Shown here: piece after piece, positions 8,634 to 17,232 of the stretch | Numbering within the stretch: the first letter of the stretch is position 1 | Layout: each line of letters starts with the position of its first letter | Assembly: GCA_009377495.1 (NCBI GenBank) | Contig: WHTZ01000014.1 | Location: 1 to 64,000 of the forward strand | Direction: 5' to 3' | Source of the DNA: Luteitalea sp. | Lineage (GTDB): Bacteria; Acidobacteriota; Vicinamibacteria; Vicinamibacterales; Vicinamibacteraceae | DNA: 64,000 nt | Made by a program: the position numbers and the translations under genes | The notes under the pieces: generated by a model | What the model saw: only the letters and a program-made list of their open reading frames with translations | Databases searched by the model: none | Told to the model about the DNA's origin: nothing

Positions 8634-9556
8634 AGCGACCTCACAGTGCAGCGCTCCCGATACTTGTGATTTCGTGCGCGGTGTCGTTGGTCCACATGGG
8701 TGGCGCCCAAGGCCAGCCCGCCGACCCACGGCCGCCCGAGGGTCAGGCCCGCCAGCGCGGAGGACGCCCGCCCGGCCCTCCTTCCGCGCGTTCGTCCAAG
8801 AAGACCATCTTGCTACTGGGCGCAGCCACGGGGTTCCAGCACGACTCGATCTCCGATGGCATGGTCACCATTCGCAACATGGGCAAGGAATCTGGGATGT
8901 GGGAGGCCTACCTCCGCACGGACTACGAGTGGATTACCAAGGGCGAAGTCGGTGCGAACGGGAAGAACCTCGACGCGTTCGATGCCCTGGTCTTCGTGAA
9001 CACCACGGGCACCATGGCGCTGAGCAACGAGCAGAAGCAAGATCTGCTGTCGTTCGTGCATGACGATGGGAAGGGCTTCGTGGGTGTCCATGCCGCGCTA
9101 GATGCGAACTACGATTGGCCCGAGTACGCCGAGATGATCGGCGGCTGGTTCGATGCGCATCCGTGGAACACGTTCGATGCGCCCATCATCCTGGAAGATC
9201 CGACGTTCCCGGCGGTGCGGCACTTCCCGAAAGCCTTCACGAAGCACGATGAGATCTACCAGGCCAAGCAGTGGTCACGTGACAAGGTCAACGTGTTGCT
9301 GCGACTCGATGAGACGAAGCTCGATTACGAGAACAATCGGCGCATTCGCCGCACCGATCGCGACTTTGCGGTGGCGTGGGCGAAGATGTACGGCAAGGGA
9401 CGTGTGTTCTACTCGACGCTCGGGCATACCAACGAGAGTTGGACCGACCCCGACGTAACCACGATGTACTTCGAGGCCATCAAGTGGGCGCTCGGCCTGA
9501 CAGAGGGCAGTACCCATTCGCACCCGAAGACAGGCTCAGAAAGGACGTCGCAATGA
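8630..9556 (+). CDS. ThuA-domain exported protein (second copy)
   Basis: 308 residues from the ATG at 8630, which overlaps the DUF1080 stop and has AAGGAGC just upstream. A signal peptide and a Pro/Arg-rich linker (about 25-60) precede the ThuA domain: KKTILLLGAATGFQHDSI, LDAFDALVFVNTTG, GKGFVGVHAALD, EMIGGWFDAHPW and the closing GRVFYSTLGHTNESW. This is the canonical ThuA form and is more typical than the copy at 4566. It is translationally coupled to the Gfo/Idh/MocA gene by a four-base overlap, the classic ThuA-ThuB pairing. Confidence 0.9.
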   Translation: MKRPHSAALPILVISCAVSLVHMGGAQGQPADPRPPEGQARQRGGRPPGPPSARSSKKTILLLGAATGFQHDSISDGMVTIRNMGKESGMWEAYLRTDYEWITKGEVGANGKNLDAFDALVFVNTTGTMALSNEQKQDLLSFVHDDGKGFVGVHAALDANYDWPEYAEMIGGWFDAHPWNTFDAPIILEDPTFPAVRHFPKAFTKHDEIYQAKQWSRDKVNVLLRLDETKLDYENNRRIRRTDRDFAVAWAKMYGKGRVFYSTLGHTNESWTDPDVTTMYFEAIKWALGLTEGSTHSHPKTGSERTSQ

Positions 9557-10899
9557 TCAACAGACGCGGATTCTTGCACGCGGCCGTCGCGGGCGCGGCG
9601 GCGTCGCAGACACGTGTGTTGTTCGGCGCGACGCCCGGCGTCGCCTCTGGGCAGGGCCGTGGCGTTGTCGGCGCCAACGACCGGATCCGGGTGGGCATCA
9701 TCGGGTGCGGCAGCCGCGGCAATCAAGTGGCGACGGATTGGCTGAAGCACGAAGACAGCGTCTTCGTGGTCGCCTGCGACGTCGCCAAGAGCCGGCTCGA
9801 TGAGACCGCGGCCAAACTGAACGCTGCGCAGGGTGGCGCCGCGGTGGACACCGTCGAGGACTATCGGCGCGTGCTCGATCGCCAGGACGTCGATGCCGTG
9901 CTGATTGCGACACCGGACCATTGGCACGGCCCGATGACCGTCGACGCGTGTGCCGCGGGCAAGGACATCTTCGTCGAGAAGCCGGTCTTAAACGCCATCG
10001 AGCCCGCGTTGACGATGGTGGAAGCCGCACGTCAGCACAACCGCATCGTCCAGGTGGGGCTGCAGCAACGAAGCTGGCACCACTTTCAAGAGGCCGCACA
10101 GCTCACGCACGACGGATACTTCGGCACGCTCATTACGCACTGTGTGATGAGCCCCCCGGGAGGTGGCCGCGGCCGCTTTCCAGACCAGCCGGAAGCGCCC
10201 CAGGATCCTCCAGCAGACCTGAACTGGGAGATGTTCCAGGGACCCGCCGAGCGGAAGCCGTACGTCCCGAGTCGCCAGAGACGGTGGCGCAGCTACTATG
10301 ACTATGGTGGCGGGTCGGTCACCGACTGGGGTGTCCATCTCGTGGACGTGATGAATTGGTACATGCAAGGGGACACGAGCACGCCGTTGTTGACGAGCGC
10401 GTCGGCGCAGTACGTGAGGAGTCGCCGGGATGCTGAACGCGCGCCGGACACGTTCTCGGTCACCTGGCAGTACGAGAACTTCGTGGCGACCCTATCCAAC
10501 GCCGTGTTGCCAGGCGAGGAGGATGCGCGGGAGCTCTACGGCAACTACTTCTTCGGCGACCGCGGCGTGCTGCTCGTGAACCGCATCGGTTACGAGGTGA
10601 AGCCGTTTCCCCCTGCCCGTGGCAGGCGCCGGCCGCTTAATGCGCCGGAGCCGCCACCGCCGATCGAGGCCAAGAAATTCCGTGACCCGTCGGGGATGTC
10701 GGAGGTCGCAGATTCGCAGTTTGGATCCGCGACGGGCCGCCACGTCCGGAACTTCCTGGACTGCGTGAGATCGCGGCAGAAGCCAGCATGCGATATCGAG
10801 GTGGGGTTCAACTCCTCGCTCCCCTGCCTTCTCGCCGTCGTCGCAATCCGGCAAGGCCAAACGGTTAGGTGGGACGGCAAGACAGCAAAGACCACGTAA
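9553..10899 (+). CDS. Tat-exported Gfo/Idh/MocA oxidoreductase
   Basis: 448 residues with a twin-arginine signal (NRRGFLHAAVAG). The Rossmann domain starts IRVGIIGCGSRG, and the family Glu-Lys motif appears as VEKPVLN after TPDHWHGPMTVDA. The C-terminal domain carries DYGGGSVTDWGVHLVDVMNWYM. These enzymes interconvert hydroxyl and keto groups on sugars with a tightly bound nicotinamide. With ThuA just upstream, a ThuB-like role in 3-keto sugar metabolism is the natural inference. Last gene of the cluster; a REP element follows 11 bases later. Confidence 0.9.
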   Translation: MINRRGFLHAAVAGAAASQTRVLFGATPGVASGQGRGVVGANDRIRVGIIGCGSRGNQVATDWLKHEDSVFVVACDVAKSRLDETAAKLNAAQGGAAVDTVEDYRRVLDRQDVDAVLIATPDHWHGPMTVDACAAGKDIFVEKPVLNAIEPALTMVEAARQHNRIVQVGLQQRSWHHFQEAAQLTHDGYFGTLITHCVMSPPGGGRGRFPDQPEAPQDPPADLNWEMFQGPAERKPYVPSRQRRWRSYYDYGGGSVTDWGVHLVDVMNWYMQGDTSTPLLTSASAQYVRSRRDAERAPDTFSVTWQYENFVATLSNAVLPGEEDARELYGNYFFGDRGVLLVNRIGYEVKPFPPARGRRRPLNAPEPPPPIEAKKFRDPSGMSEVADSQFGSATGRHVRNFLDCVRSRQKPACDIEVGFNSSLPCLLAVVAIRQGQTVRWDGKTAKTT

Positions 10900-10910
10900 G
10901 CTAAACGTAC

Positions 10911-10985
10911 GTAGGGCGCGGCTTCCGCCTTCGCATAAAGCTTCGGCGGACCGCCGTAGCCTTGGCTGAGGCGGTTAGCCGCGCC
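10911..10985 (+). repeat. REP-like palindromic element, copy 2
   Basis: The partner of the element at 3333-3407 in inverted orientation, 74 of 75 bases identical. It starts GTAG, followed by GGCGCGGCT; the far end AGCCGCGCC is the exact complement of that arm, and an inner CGGCGG/CCGCCG pair forms a second hairpin. It separates the end of the sugar-oxidation cluster from the dehydratase gene and may also act as a transcription brake (inference). Confidence 0.85.
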
Positions 10986-11005
10986 GTCCGCAAAAATAGA
11001 AAAGC

Positions 11006-12733
11006 ATGAACGACGAAGAGAAGCACAAGTACCGGTCAGCCGGGTGGTTCGGCAAGCGCGACAAGGACGGGTTCGTCCACCGGAGCTGGATGCGCGGCTG
11101 GCCGACCGACGTCTTCGACGGACGCCCGGTCATTGGCATCTGCAACACCTGGTCGGAGCTCACGCCGTGCAACGCGCATTTTCGCGACCTCGCCAATGTC
11201 GTCAAGCGAGGCGTCTGGGAAGCGGGCGGCTTTCCGCTCGAATTCCCGGTGACCTCCACGGGCGAGACCAACATGCGGCCCACCGCCATGCTGTTTCGCA
11301 ACCTCGTGAGCATGGACGTCGAGGAATCGATCCGCGCGAATCCCATCGACGGTGTCGTGCTGATGTGCGGCTGCGACAAGACGACGCCCGCGCTGGTCAT
11401 GGGCGCGGCGAGCTGCGACGTTCCCGCGATCGTCGTGTCAGGCGGTCCGATGCTCAACGGCAAGTTCTGCGGCCAGGACATCGGATCCGGAACCGCCGTG
11501 TGGCGCTTCAGCGAGGAGGTCAAGGCGGGCGTCATGAGCCTCGAGCGCTTCATGGACGCGGAGACCAGCATGTCGCGCTCGACGGGCACCTGCATGGTGA
11601 TGGGTACAGCTTCCACGATGGCCTCGATCGTCGAAGCGCTCGGCTTGACGCTGCCACAGAGCGCCGCAATTCCAGCGGTAGATTCCCGCCGCTCGGTGCT
11701 CGCGCATTTGGCGGGACGACGCATCGTCGAGATGGTGCGCGATGATCAGCGCCCCTCACGCATCCTGACGCGGGAGGCGTTCGAAAACGCAATTCGCGTG
11801 AGCGGCGCCGTTGGCGGCTCGACGAACGGGGTCATTCATCTGCTGGCGATCGCGGGGCGTGTGGGCATAAACGTCACGCTCGACGACTGGGACCGACTCG
11901 GCCGCGACGTGCCAACCTTGCTGGACCTCATGCCGTCGGGCCGCTACCTGATGGAGGACTTCTACTATGCGGGCGGGCTGCCGGCTGTCATCCGTGCGAT
12001 GGGCGAGCACGGCCTGATCCACCGCGACGCCGTCACGGCGAACGGCCGGACCATCTGGGAGAACTGTCAGGATGCGCCGAACTGGAATGCCGAGGTCATT
12101 CGCCCGTTCGACCGTCCGCTGATCGAACAGGGTGGCATTGCTGTTCTGCGCGGCAATCTGGCGCCGGACGGCGCGGTGCTCAAACCCTCGGCTGCCTCGC
12201 CCCGGCTCATGCGACACGTCGGCCGTGCCATCGTCTTCGAGAGCATCGAGCACTATTACGAGCGCATCGCGGACCCGGATCTCGACGCAGACGAAAACTG
12301 CGTGCTCGTCCTGAAGAACTGTGGACCGAGGGGGTATCCTGGCATGCCGGAAGTGGGTAACCTCGGGCTCCCGCCGAAGGTGCTGCAGCGAGGCGTGACG
12401 GACATGGTGCGCATCTCCGATGCGCGCATGAGCGGGACGGCGTACGGGACCGTCGTGCTTCACGTCTGTCCCGAAGCCACGGTCGGCGGCACGCTAGCGT
12501 TGGTGCGGGACGGCGACCTCATCGAGCTGGACGTCGGGGCCCGGCGCCTGAACCTAGAGGTTTCGGAGGAGGAGTTGCAGCGACGTCGCGCAGCGTGGCG
12601 GCCGCCGGAGCCCTCGATGCGGGGCGGATATCAAGAGCTCTATCTGCAACACGTTCAGCAAGCCAATACGGGCGCAGACTTCGACTTCTTGCGCGGTTGC
12701 CGCGGACATGCCGTGCCCCGTGAGTCGCATTGA
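11006..12733 (+). CDS. IlvD/Edd-family sugar-acid dehydratase (L-arabonate dehydratase-like)
   Basis: 575 residues, full length for the family. The three [2Fe-2S] cysteines are C55 (ELTPCN), C123 (MCGCDKT, with D124 and K125) and C196 (STGTCMVMG); their spacings of 68 and 73 residues equal those I recall for characterised L-arabinonate dehydratase (Cys59, Cys127, Cys200). The active-site serine region ARMSGTAYG is present. The enzyme dehydrates an aldonic acid to a 2-keto-3-deoxy acid. Branched-chain amino-acid biosynthesis is unlikely given the N-terminal GWFGKRDKDGF form. The GntP permease and SDR gene nearby suit a sugar-acid route. Confidence 0.88.
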   Translation: MNDEEKHKYRSAGWFGKRDKDGFVHRSWMRGWPTDVFDGRPVIGICNTWSELTPCNAHFRDLANVVKRGVWEAGGFPLEFPVTSTGETNMRPTAMLFRNLVSMDVEESIRANPIDGVVLMCGCDKTTPALVMGAASCDVPAIVVSGGPMLNGKFCGQDIGSGTAVWRFSEEVKAGVMSLERFMDAETSMSRSTGTCMVMGTASTMASIVEALGLTLPQSAAIPAVDSRRSVLAHLAGRRIVEMVRDDQRPSRILTREAFENAIRVSGAVGGSTNGVIHLLAIAGRVGINVTLDDWDRLGRDVPTLLDLMPSGRYLMEDFYYAGGLPAVIRAMGEHGLIHRDAVTANGRTIWENCQDAPNWNAEVIRPFDRPLIEQGGIAVLRGNLAPDGAVLKPSAASPRLMRHVGRAIVFESIEHYYERIADPDLDADENCVLVLKNCGPRGYPGMPEVGNLGLPPKVLQRGVTDMVRISDARMSGTAYGTVVLHVCPEATVGGTLALVRDGDLIELDVGARRLNLEVSEEELQRRRAAWRPPEPSMRGGYQELYLQHVQQANTGADFDFLRGCRGHAVPRESH

Positions 12734-12743
12734 ATTCTAGTAC

Positions 12744-12770
12744 GTAGCGAGGGGCCTTCAGGCCCCTCGC
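12744..12770 (+). repeat. GTAG-headed hairpin (REP-like, terminator-like)
   Basis: GTAG followed by a perfect 10-base stem CGAGGGGCCT, loop TC and AGGCCCCTCG. It lies 10 bases after the dehydratase stop and 17 bases before the DUF3500 start. The head-plus-hairpin layout matches the other REP-like elements in the window, and it could terminate transcription from the dehydratase. Confidence 0.6.
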
Positions 12771-12787
12771 CCTGGGAGGACGTCGCT

Positions 12788-13831
12788 ATGACCCCGTTGA
12801 CTCTTCTTCGCACCGGCGTTGCCGTGGGGCTCTTCGCCGTCTGGGTCGTCGGCGCTATGGTCGCGTCGCAGCGCCTGGCCTCCACCATGGCCACCGCCGC
12901 GACTGATTTTCTCGACGGCCTCTCGCCCGAGCAGCGTCAGCAGGCGACGCTCCCGTTCGACGGCGATGAGCGGATGAGGTGGCATTTCGTCCCGACCCAG
13001 CAGTTTCCACGCAAGGGATTGCCCATCAAGGCGATGACCGAGCCGCAGCGGAAGCTCGCTCACGGACTGCTCGAGGCCGGCCTGAGCGCGCGTGGGTACC
13101 TCACAGCCACGGCGATCATGGACCTCGAGACCGTGCTGAAGGCGCTCGAGAAGCGTGGTCGGATGATCCGCGACCCCGAGCTGTACTTCTTTAGCGTGTT
13201 CGGCACGCCGTCGGCGAAGGGCCCTTGGGGCTGGCGTGTTGAAGGGCATCACGTATCGCTGCACTTCACGATCGTGAACGGCACGGCCGTCGCGGCCTCG
13301 CCCTCGTTCTTTGGATCGAATCCGGCCGAAGTGCGTGAGGGGCCGAAGAAGGGCCTTCGCATTCTCGGGAAAGAGGAGGACACTGCCCGTGAGCTCCTCT
13401 TGGCTCTCGACGAGTCGCAGCGGGCAACCGCCGTGATCGCGGACGTCGCACCCAATGAGATTGTGACGGGAACAGCGGCCGAGGTCGATCCGTTGTCGCC
13501 GGTAGGCCTCACCGCTTCCGCGATGACATCTGAGCAGCGCGACCTGTTGATGCAGATCATCGACGTGTACACGTCGTACATGGCGGACGACGCTCGTGCA
13601 GAGCGGATGACCGAGCTTCGTGAAGCGGGCATCGACAAGATTGCGTTCGCGTGGAGCGGCGAGGCCGAGCGGGGCAAGAAACACTATTACCGCATCCAGG
13701 GGCCGACGTTTCTGATTGAATACGACAACTCGCAGAACGACGGCAACCACGTTCACACGGTGTGGCGCGACTTCGACGGCGACTTTGGGCGCGACCTGCT
13801 GCGCGAGCATGTACAAGCTGTGGCGCATTGA
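12788..13831 (+). CDS. DUF3500 domain protein
   Basis: 347 residues with an N-terminal hydrophobic signal or anchor (about 8-28). The DUF3500 family signature is clear: QQATLPFDGDERMRWHFVP, GLPIKAMTEPQR, DPELYFFSVFG, WGWRVEGHHVSLHFTIVNG, and a C-terminal KIAFAWSGEAERGKKHYYRIQGPTFL with Asn/His-rich NSQNDGNHVHTVWRD. The biochemical function is unknown. GGGAGG lies nine bases before the ATG. The end overlaps the HupE/UreJ-type gene by 23 bases, so the two are co-expressed. Confidence 0.85.
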   Translation: MTPLTLLRTGVAVGLFAVWVVGAMVASQRLASTMATAATDFLDGLSPEQRQQATLPFDGDERMRWHFVPTQQFPRKGLPIKAMTEPQRKLAHGLLEAGLSARGYLTATAIMDLETVLKALEKRGRMIRDPELYFFSVFGTPSAKGPWGWRVEGHHVSLHFTIVNGTAVAASPSFFGSNPAEVREGPKKGLRILGKEEDTARELLLALDESQRATAVIADVAPNEIVTGTAAEVDPLSPVGLTASAMTSEQRDLLMQIIDVYTSYMADDARAERMTELREAGIDKIAFAWSGEAERGKKHYYRIQGPTFLIEYDNSQNDGNHVHTVWRDFDGDFGRDLLREHVQAVAH

Positions 13832-14939
13832 GCTCTTGCTGCTCGTCGCGCTGCTGGCTCTGCCAACGCGGCTGGCCGCCCATCCCGCGCCGTTCAGCTA
13901 TCTCGATCTTCGCTTCGATGCAGGACGCGCGCACGGCTCCCTCGTCGTCCACGACTTCGATGTCGCGCACGAGCTGGGAATCGATCCGCCGGACATCCTG
14001 CTCGACCCGGACGTCGCGCGAGCGCACCGGGACCGCCTCGTCGCGCTCCTGTCACAACGGCTACGCCTGACGCTCGACGGCCGCGAGATCGCGCCCGATT
14101 GGGGCGACATCCAGCCCGTCCTCGCGCAACAGAGCCTGCGCCTCACGTTCCGGTTGGCGGCGTCACGTCCCGCCACCGTACGGATCGACGCCGCGCTCTT
14201 CCCCTACGACCCGATTCATCAGACGTTCGTGAACGTCTACGAGGACGACGCCGTTACCCACCAGGCGATCCTCGACCGTGGTGAACAGACACTCGTCTAC
14301 TACGCCGGCACGATTCAAGGAGCGCTCGCGGTCGTTCGGACCTTCGTGCCGTCCGGCATCGAGCACATCCTCATTGGCCCGGACCACGTCCTATTCCTCA
14401 TTGGCCTGCTCTTACTCGGAGGAACACTGTGGCGACTGGCCGGGGTCGTCACGGCCTTCACCGTCGGGCACAGCATCACGCTGTCACTCGCCGCGCTCAA
14501 TCTGGTCTCGCCACCTGACAGCATCATCGAGCCGACGATTGCTTTGAGCATCGTCTTCGTGGGTGCGGACAACCTCCTCGTCGTGCGAGCGCGCCGGGTG
14601 GGGTCGCACGACGAACCACGAGGCGCGCCGGTCCAGGCTCGCGACATCCGAGCGTGGGTCGCTGCCGTCTTCGGGCTCGTACACGGCTTCGGCTTTGCTG
14701 CGGTTCTCAGGGAGTTCGGTCTTCCCCAAGCCGCGCTTGGCTGGTCGCTCTTCTCGTTCAACCTCGGCGTGGAGATCGGACAGCTCACCATTGTCATCGT
14801 GGTCGCGTGGGCACTCGGCGCGATTCGGCGGCGGAGCGCGCCACTCGGCGAGCGGCTGGTCACGGCCGGGTCGATTGGCGTGATCCTCGCGGGCGGCTAC
14901 TGGTTCGTCGAACGGGTCTTCCTGCCAGGAGGAGCGTAG
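13809..14939 (+). CDS. HupE/UreJ-family membrane protein
   Basis: 376 residues from the ATG at 13809, within the DUF3500 gene's end. A signal helix ends at LAAHPAPFSY, followed by a ~150-residue extracytoplasmic domain. The membrane half begins GIEHILIGPDHVLFLIGLLLLGG and continues FTVGHSITLSLAALN, HGFGFAAVL and a final helix near the end. The GPDH and TVGHS histidines are typical of HupE/UreJ metal (nickel or other) permeases. A link between this permease and DUF3500 is suggested by the overlap; the metal and role are unknown. Confidence 0.82.
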   Translation: MYKLWRIELLLLVALLALPTRLAAHPAPFSYLDLRFDAGRAHGSLVVHDFDVAHELGIDPPDILLDPDVARAHRDRLVALLSQRLRLTLDGREIAPDWGDIQPVLAQQSLRLTFRLAASRPATVRIDAALFPYDPIHQTFVNVYEDDAVTHQAILDRGEQTLVYYAGTIQGALAVVRTFVPSGIEHILIGPDHVLFLIGLLLLGGTLWRLAGVVTAFTVGHSITLSLAALNLVSPPDSIIEPTIALSIVFVGADNLLVVRARRVGSHDEPRGAPVQARDIRAWVAAVFGLVHGFGFAAVLREFGLPQAALGWSLFSFNLGVEIGQLTIVIVVAWALGAIRRRSAPLGERLVTAGSIGVILAGGYWFVERVFLPGGA

Positions 14940-15005
14940 CGAAGCTCCGCCTCAAACCACCGAGCCTATGGCGCACCACGGTGGGGCGGATCTTCGCTAC
15001 TAGAT

Positions 15006-15030
15006 GCGCGGCCGCCGACGGCGGCCGCGC
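15006..15030. repeat. Strong hairpin in the gap after the HupE gene
   Basis: Perfect 11-base stem GCGCGGCCGCC with a GAC loop, 66 bases after the HupE stop. It may terminate that transcript. It lies within a ~240-base non-coding stretch (14940-15180) that also holds the inverted repeat at 15034-15103. Confidence 0.5.
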
Positions 15031-15033
15031 CTA

Positions 15034-15103
15034 AGACAGCTTCTAAGGCCGCCCTTCAGAAAACTTGCTTCATCTCTCAAGACTTCGGCCTTAGAAGATG
15101 TCT
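15034..15103. repeat. 70-base element with 17-base inverted ends
   Basis: The left end AGACAGCTTCTAAGGCC is mirrored by GGCCTTAGAAGATGTCT at the right, matching at 15 of 17 positions, around a 36-base centre. It has the shape of a small non-autonomous mobile element or a long hairpin. No second copy was noticed in this window, so mobility is unproven. Confidence 0.45.
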
Positions 15104-15183
15104 AGTACCGGTTGCCGGAGAGCTTGCGGTGGTTTTAGTTTGACTGTCGCTCAAGCATGTGATTGACTGAGGTCCTCTAGCAT

Positions 15184-15351
15184 TACGCACGGCGCACCGG
15201 CACGGTCATAAAGGCCCTCGCGGCCGGCGTCCCGATGGTGCTGCTGCCGCACGGACGGGATCAGGCCGACACCGCAGCCCGGGTTACGGCACGCGGAGCG
15301 GGGATCTCCCTAAAGCGAACCGCCCGGCCCGGCTCAGGACAGACATCGTGA
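15184..15351 (+). pseudogene. Remnant of a GT1/MGT-type glycosyltransferase
   Basis: From 15196 the frame reads TGTVIKALAAGVPMVLLPHGRDQADTA in substance, continuing RVTARGAGISLKR to a stop at 15349-15351. This is the C-terminal nucleotide-sugar donor region of macrolide-type (GT1) glycosyltransferases. Just upstream, ITHG is in another frame, so the HGG motif is broken by a frameshift. Everything N-terminal and the last ~40 residues are missing. It is a decayed fragment and not expressed as an enzyme. Confidence 0.65.
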
Positions 15352-15383
15352 GGCGTGCCATCGAGCGTCAGGCTGAGCTCAAC

Positions 15384-15836
15384 ATGTGGAAAGACATCGT
15401 CTTGTGGTTGTTCGTGGTGAACCTCGGGATCGCCTTCGGAGCGGGACTCTATGAAGCGAGGGTGGTCATACCTCAGTGGGCGAATCTTCCCCCGACGGAG
15501 TGGCAGAACACGGGACTGTTGTTCTGGGTGTATGTCACAACTGTGCCGCTGACGCTGCTCACGGTGCTGAACGCCATTGCGGCCTACGCGACGCGGGGAC
15601 CGAGACGCCCATGGCATCTCGCGTCGATCGGCGTCGTCATCGCTGAGCGACTCGCGACATTTTCATACTTCATCCCAGCGATGGTGAGACTGATGGGCGC
15701 TGTTGAATTGGCCGACGCTGATGTGCGGGCGACGCTCTCGCGATGGCTGCTCATGAATCACGGGCGTCACGCGCTGACACTCACCGCGTGGCTCCTCGCG
15801 TTGAAGGCGTTGTCGCTGGCCAGGAAGGAAAGATGA
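15384..15836 (+). CDS. Small integral membrane protein (DUF1772-like)
   Basis: 150 residues with about four membrane helices (LWLFVVNLGIAFGAGLY, LLFWVYVTTVPLTLLTVLNAIAAY, WHLASIGVVIAERLATFSYF and HALTLTAWLLALKALSL). The pattern with ARVVIPQW after helix one resembles DUF1772-type membrane proteins, but I am unsure of the family. The ATG at 15384 is preferred over the GTG at 15348 because the latter starts inside the glycosyltransferase remnant. Function unknown. Confidence 0.6.
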   Translation: MWKDIVLWLFVVNLGIAFGAGLYEARVVIPQWANLPPTEWQNTGLLFWVYVTTVPLTLLTVLNAIAAYATRGPRRPWHLASIGVVIAERLATFSYFIPAMVRLMGAVELADADVRATLSRWLLMNHGRHALTLTAWLLALKALSLARKER

Positions 15837-15928
15837 CACAACAGCGCGAATCCCGCCACGAGGTATCGGCGGCGCCCGTGTTCCTCATCGTCGACGATAG
15901 GCCAGGTATTGAAGGAGTTCATTAGCCA

Positions 15929-16345
15929 ATGAATGCATCAGAGCGTGTGACCAATCACATCAATGAACTCGTCGATTGGCGCGGCAAAACGCTCGCGCGA
16001 CTGCGCAAACTGATCGGAGAGGCCGCCCCGGACCTCAACGAAGAATGGAAATGGAACACGCCCGTGTGGTCGTGCAACGGCAATGTCGTTGCTGTTGGAG
16101 CGTTCCAGGATCATGTCAAGGTCAACTTTTTCAAGGGCGCGTCGCTGGACGACTCGCATGGTCTCTTCAACGCCGGCCTTGAAGCCAAGGCGAGCCGCAG
16201 CATTGACGTCCACGAGGGCGACGCCATCAACGAGGCGGCGCTGGGAGATCTCGTCCGTGCTGCTGTCGCTCTCAACAGCGGCACGCCAAAGCCCAAGACC
16301 GCAGCGACACAGAAGAAACGACCGACACGACGAAAACAACAGTGA
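15929..16345 (+). CDS. DUF1801 domain protein
   Basis: 138 residues. The DUF1801 core is visible: TLARLRKLIGEAAPDLNEEWKW, TPVWSCNGNVVAVGAFQDHVKVNFF and KGASLDDSHGLFNAGLEAK, ending in a basic tail rich in Lys, Arg and Thr. The fold is small and cytoplasmic with no known reaction. GAAGGAG lies 13 bases upstream. The basic tail may bind nucleic acid (inference). Confidence 0.85.
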   Translation: MNASERVTNHINELVDWRGKTLARLRKLIGEAAPDLNEEWKWNTPVWSCNGNVVAVGAFQDHVKVNFFKGASLDDSHGLFNAGLEAKASRSIDVHEGDAINEAALGDLVRAAVALNSGTPKPKTAATQKKRPTRRKQQ

Positions 16346-16948
16346 TTCACACACGGCGGAACCGCGCTGCGGAGGTTCCGGTGATAGTAGAATCTGCCAG
16401 CGTGGAGCCATCAGGCGCGCCTGAAAAGGACTTTGCGCACTCATTGCTGCGTTCCCCCCTGGGCGTGCACGTCGTGTCGACCATCACAAACCGTCTTCAG
16501 CGCGAAGGCACGGCCGCCTTGACCGTCGACCGCGTATACGAGCTCGTCATCCGATGCGTGTCGGACCTCACAGAACATGCGCCCGACTACCGTGATCGAT
16601 GCCATCGCCTCCTCGAAGGCGCGGGAAGGCTGGAAGAGGCGGCGACATGGATCGTGCGTGTTCTCGGCCTTTCCCGATGGTGCGAAGCGTTGGATCCGCA
16701 CGAGGCAGGTTTGGCTGTCGCATAACACACGTCCACCATCGGAGCAGCACTTTCAGTGCGATTTACGCGCATTCAACGACGAAACGCCCAAGCCGCGGAA
16801 GGCGATTTGGACATCGACGAGCATGCAGCCGTACGGGAGCAGATGGATTCCGTACGTCCTGTGGGCGGGCGAGATGTCGTCCCAACCGCTACTGCTTCTT
16901 TGGGCCCGGCGACCCAGGCCAACGCCCAGCTCAGCGAAGCCACGTTGA
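16342..16948 (+). pseudogene. Frameshifted gene of unknown function
   Basis: Two frames appear to hold parts of one protein. The first (16342-16725) reads LLRSPLGVHVVSTITNRL and LTVDRVYELVIRCVSDL, then RWCEALDPHE before a stop. From about 16690 the next frame reads RTRQVWLSHNTRPP, then DLRAFNDETPKPRKAIWTST and RWIPYVLWAGE, which has protein-like composition. A single-base shift near 16690-16700 would join them. I do not recognise the family. The GTG at 16342 overlaps the DUF1801 stop, but a start at 16381 is equally possible. Confidence 0.45.
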
Positions 16949-17232
16949 GTGGCCTCGTCGTCAACCAGACCGAGTTGTCTTGGGCTGATATAACCCCTCG
17001 GCCATGCCCCGATCGCAGTGAAGGCGAGCGCCCACCAGTCAACGCGCGACCTTGTGTCTCTGAGCCGCGGCCCACGGGGAACTCGTGCCGGCACGAGTTG
17101 ATGAACCCACGTCATGGGTTTGATTTGACCCATGCTATGCGCAAATTGATCCAGCTAAACCCGGCGTTCCCTGGCGTGATCCGTTGTCACACGTGAATCA
17201 TCGGAAAGTGTTGAGTTTATGGAGGCACAGGG
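16949..17232. other. Non-coding or decayed stretch
   Basis: No convincing gene on either strand. It may contain the rotted 3' end of the frameshifted gene upstream. The end of this stretch is more AT-rich (around 17195-17232) and probably holds the CPBP gene's promoter, though no clear -35/-10 pair stands out. Confidence 0.5.

Noticed and set aside
15833-15925. 30-codon frame with VFLIVDDRP, like the start of a response regulator
   Set aside because: Too short to be a receiver domain; may be a decayed fragment but there is not enough to call.
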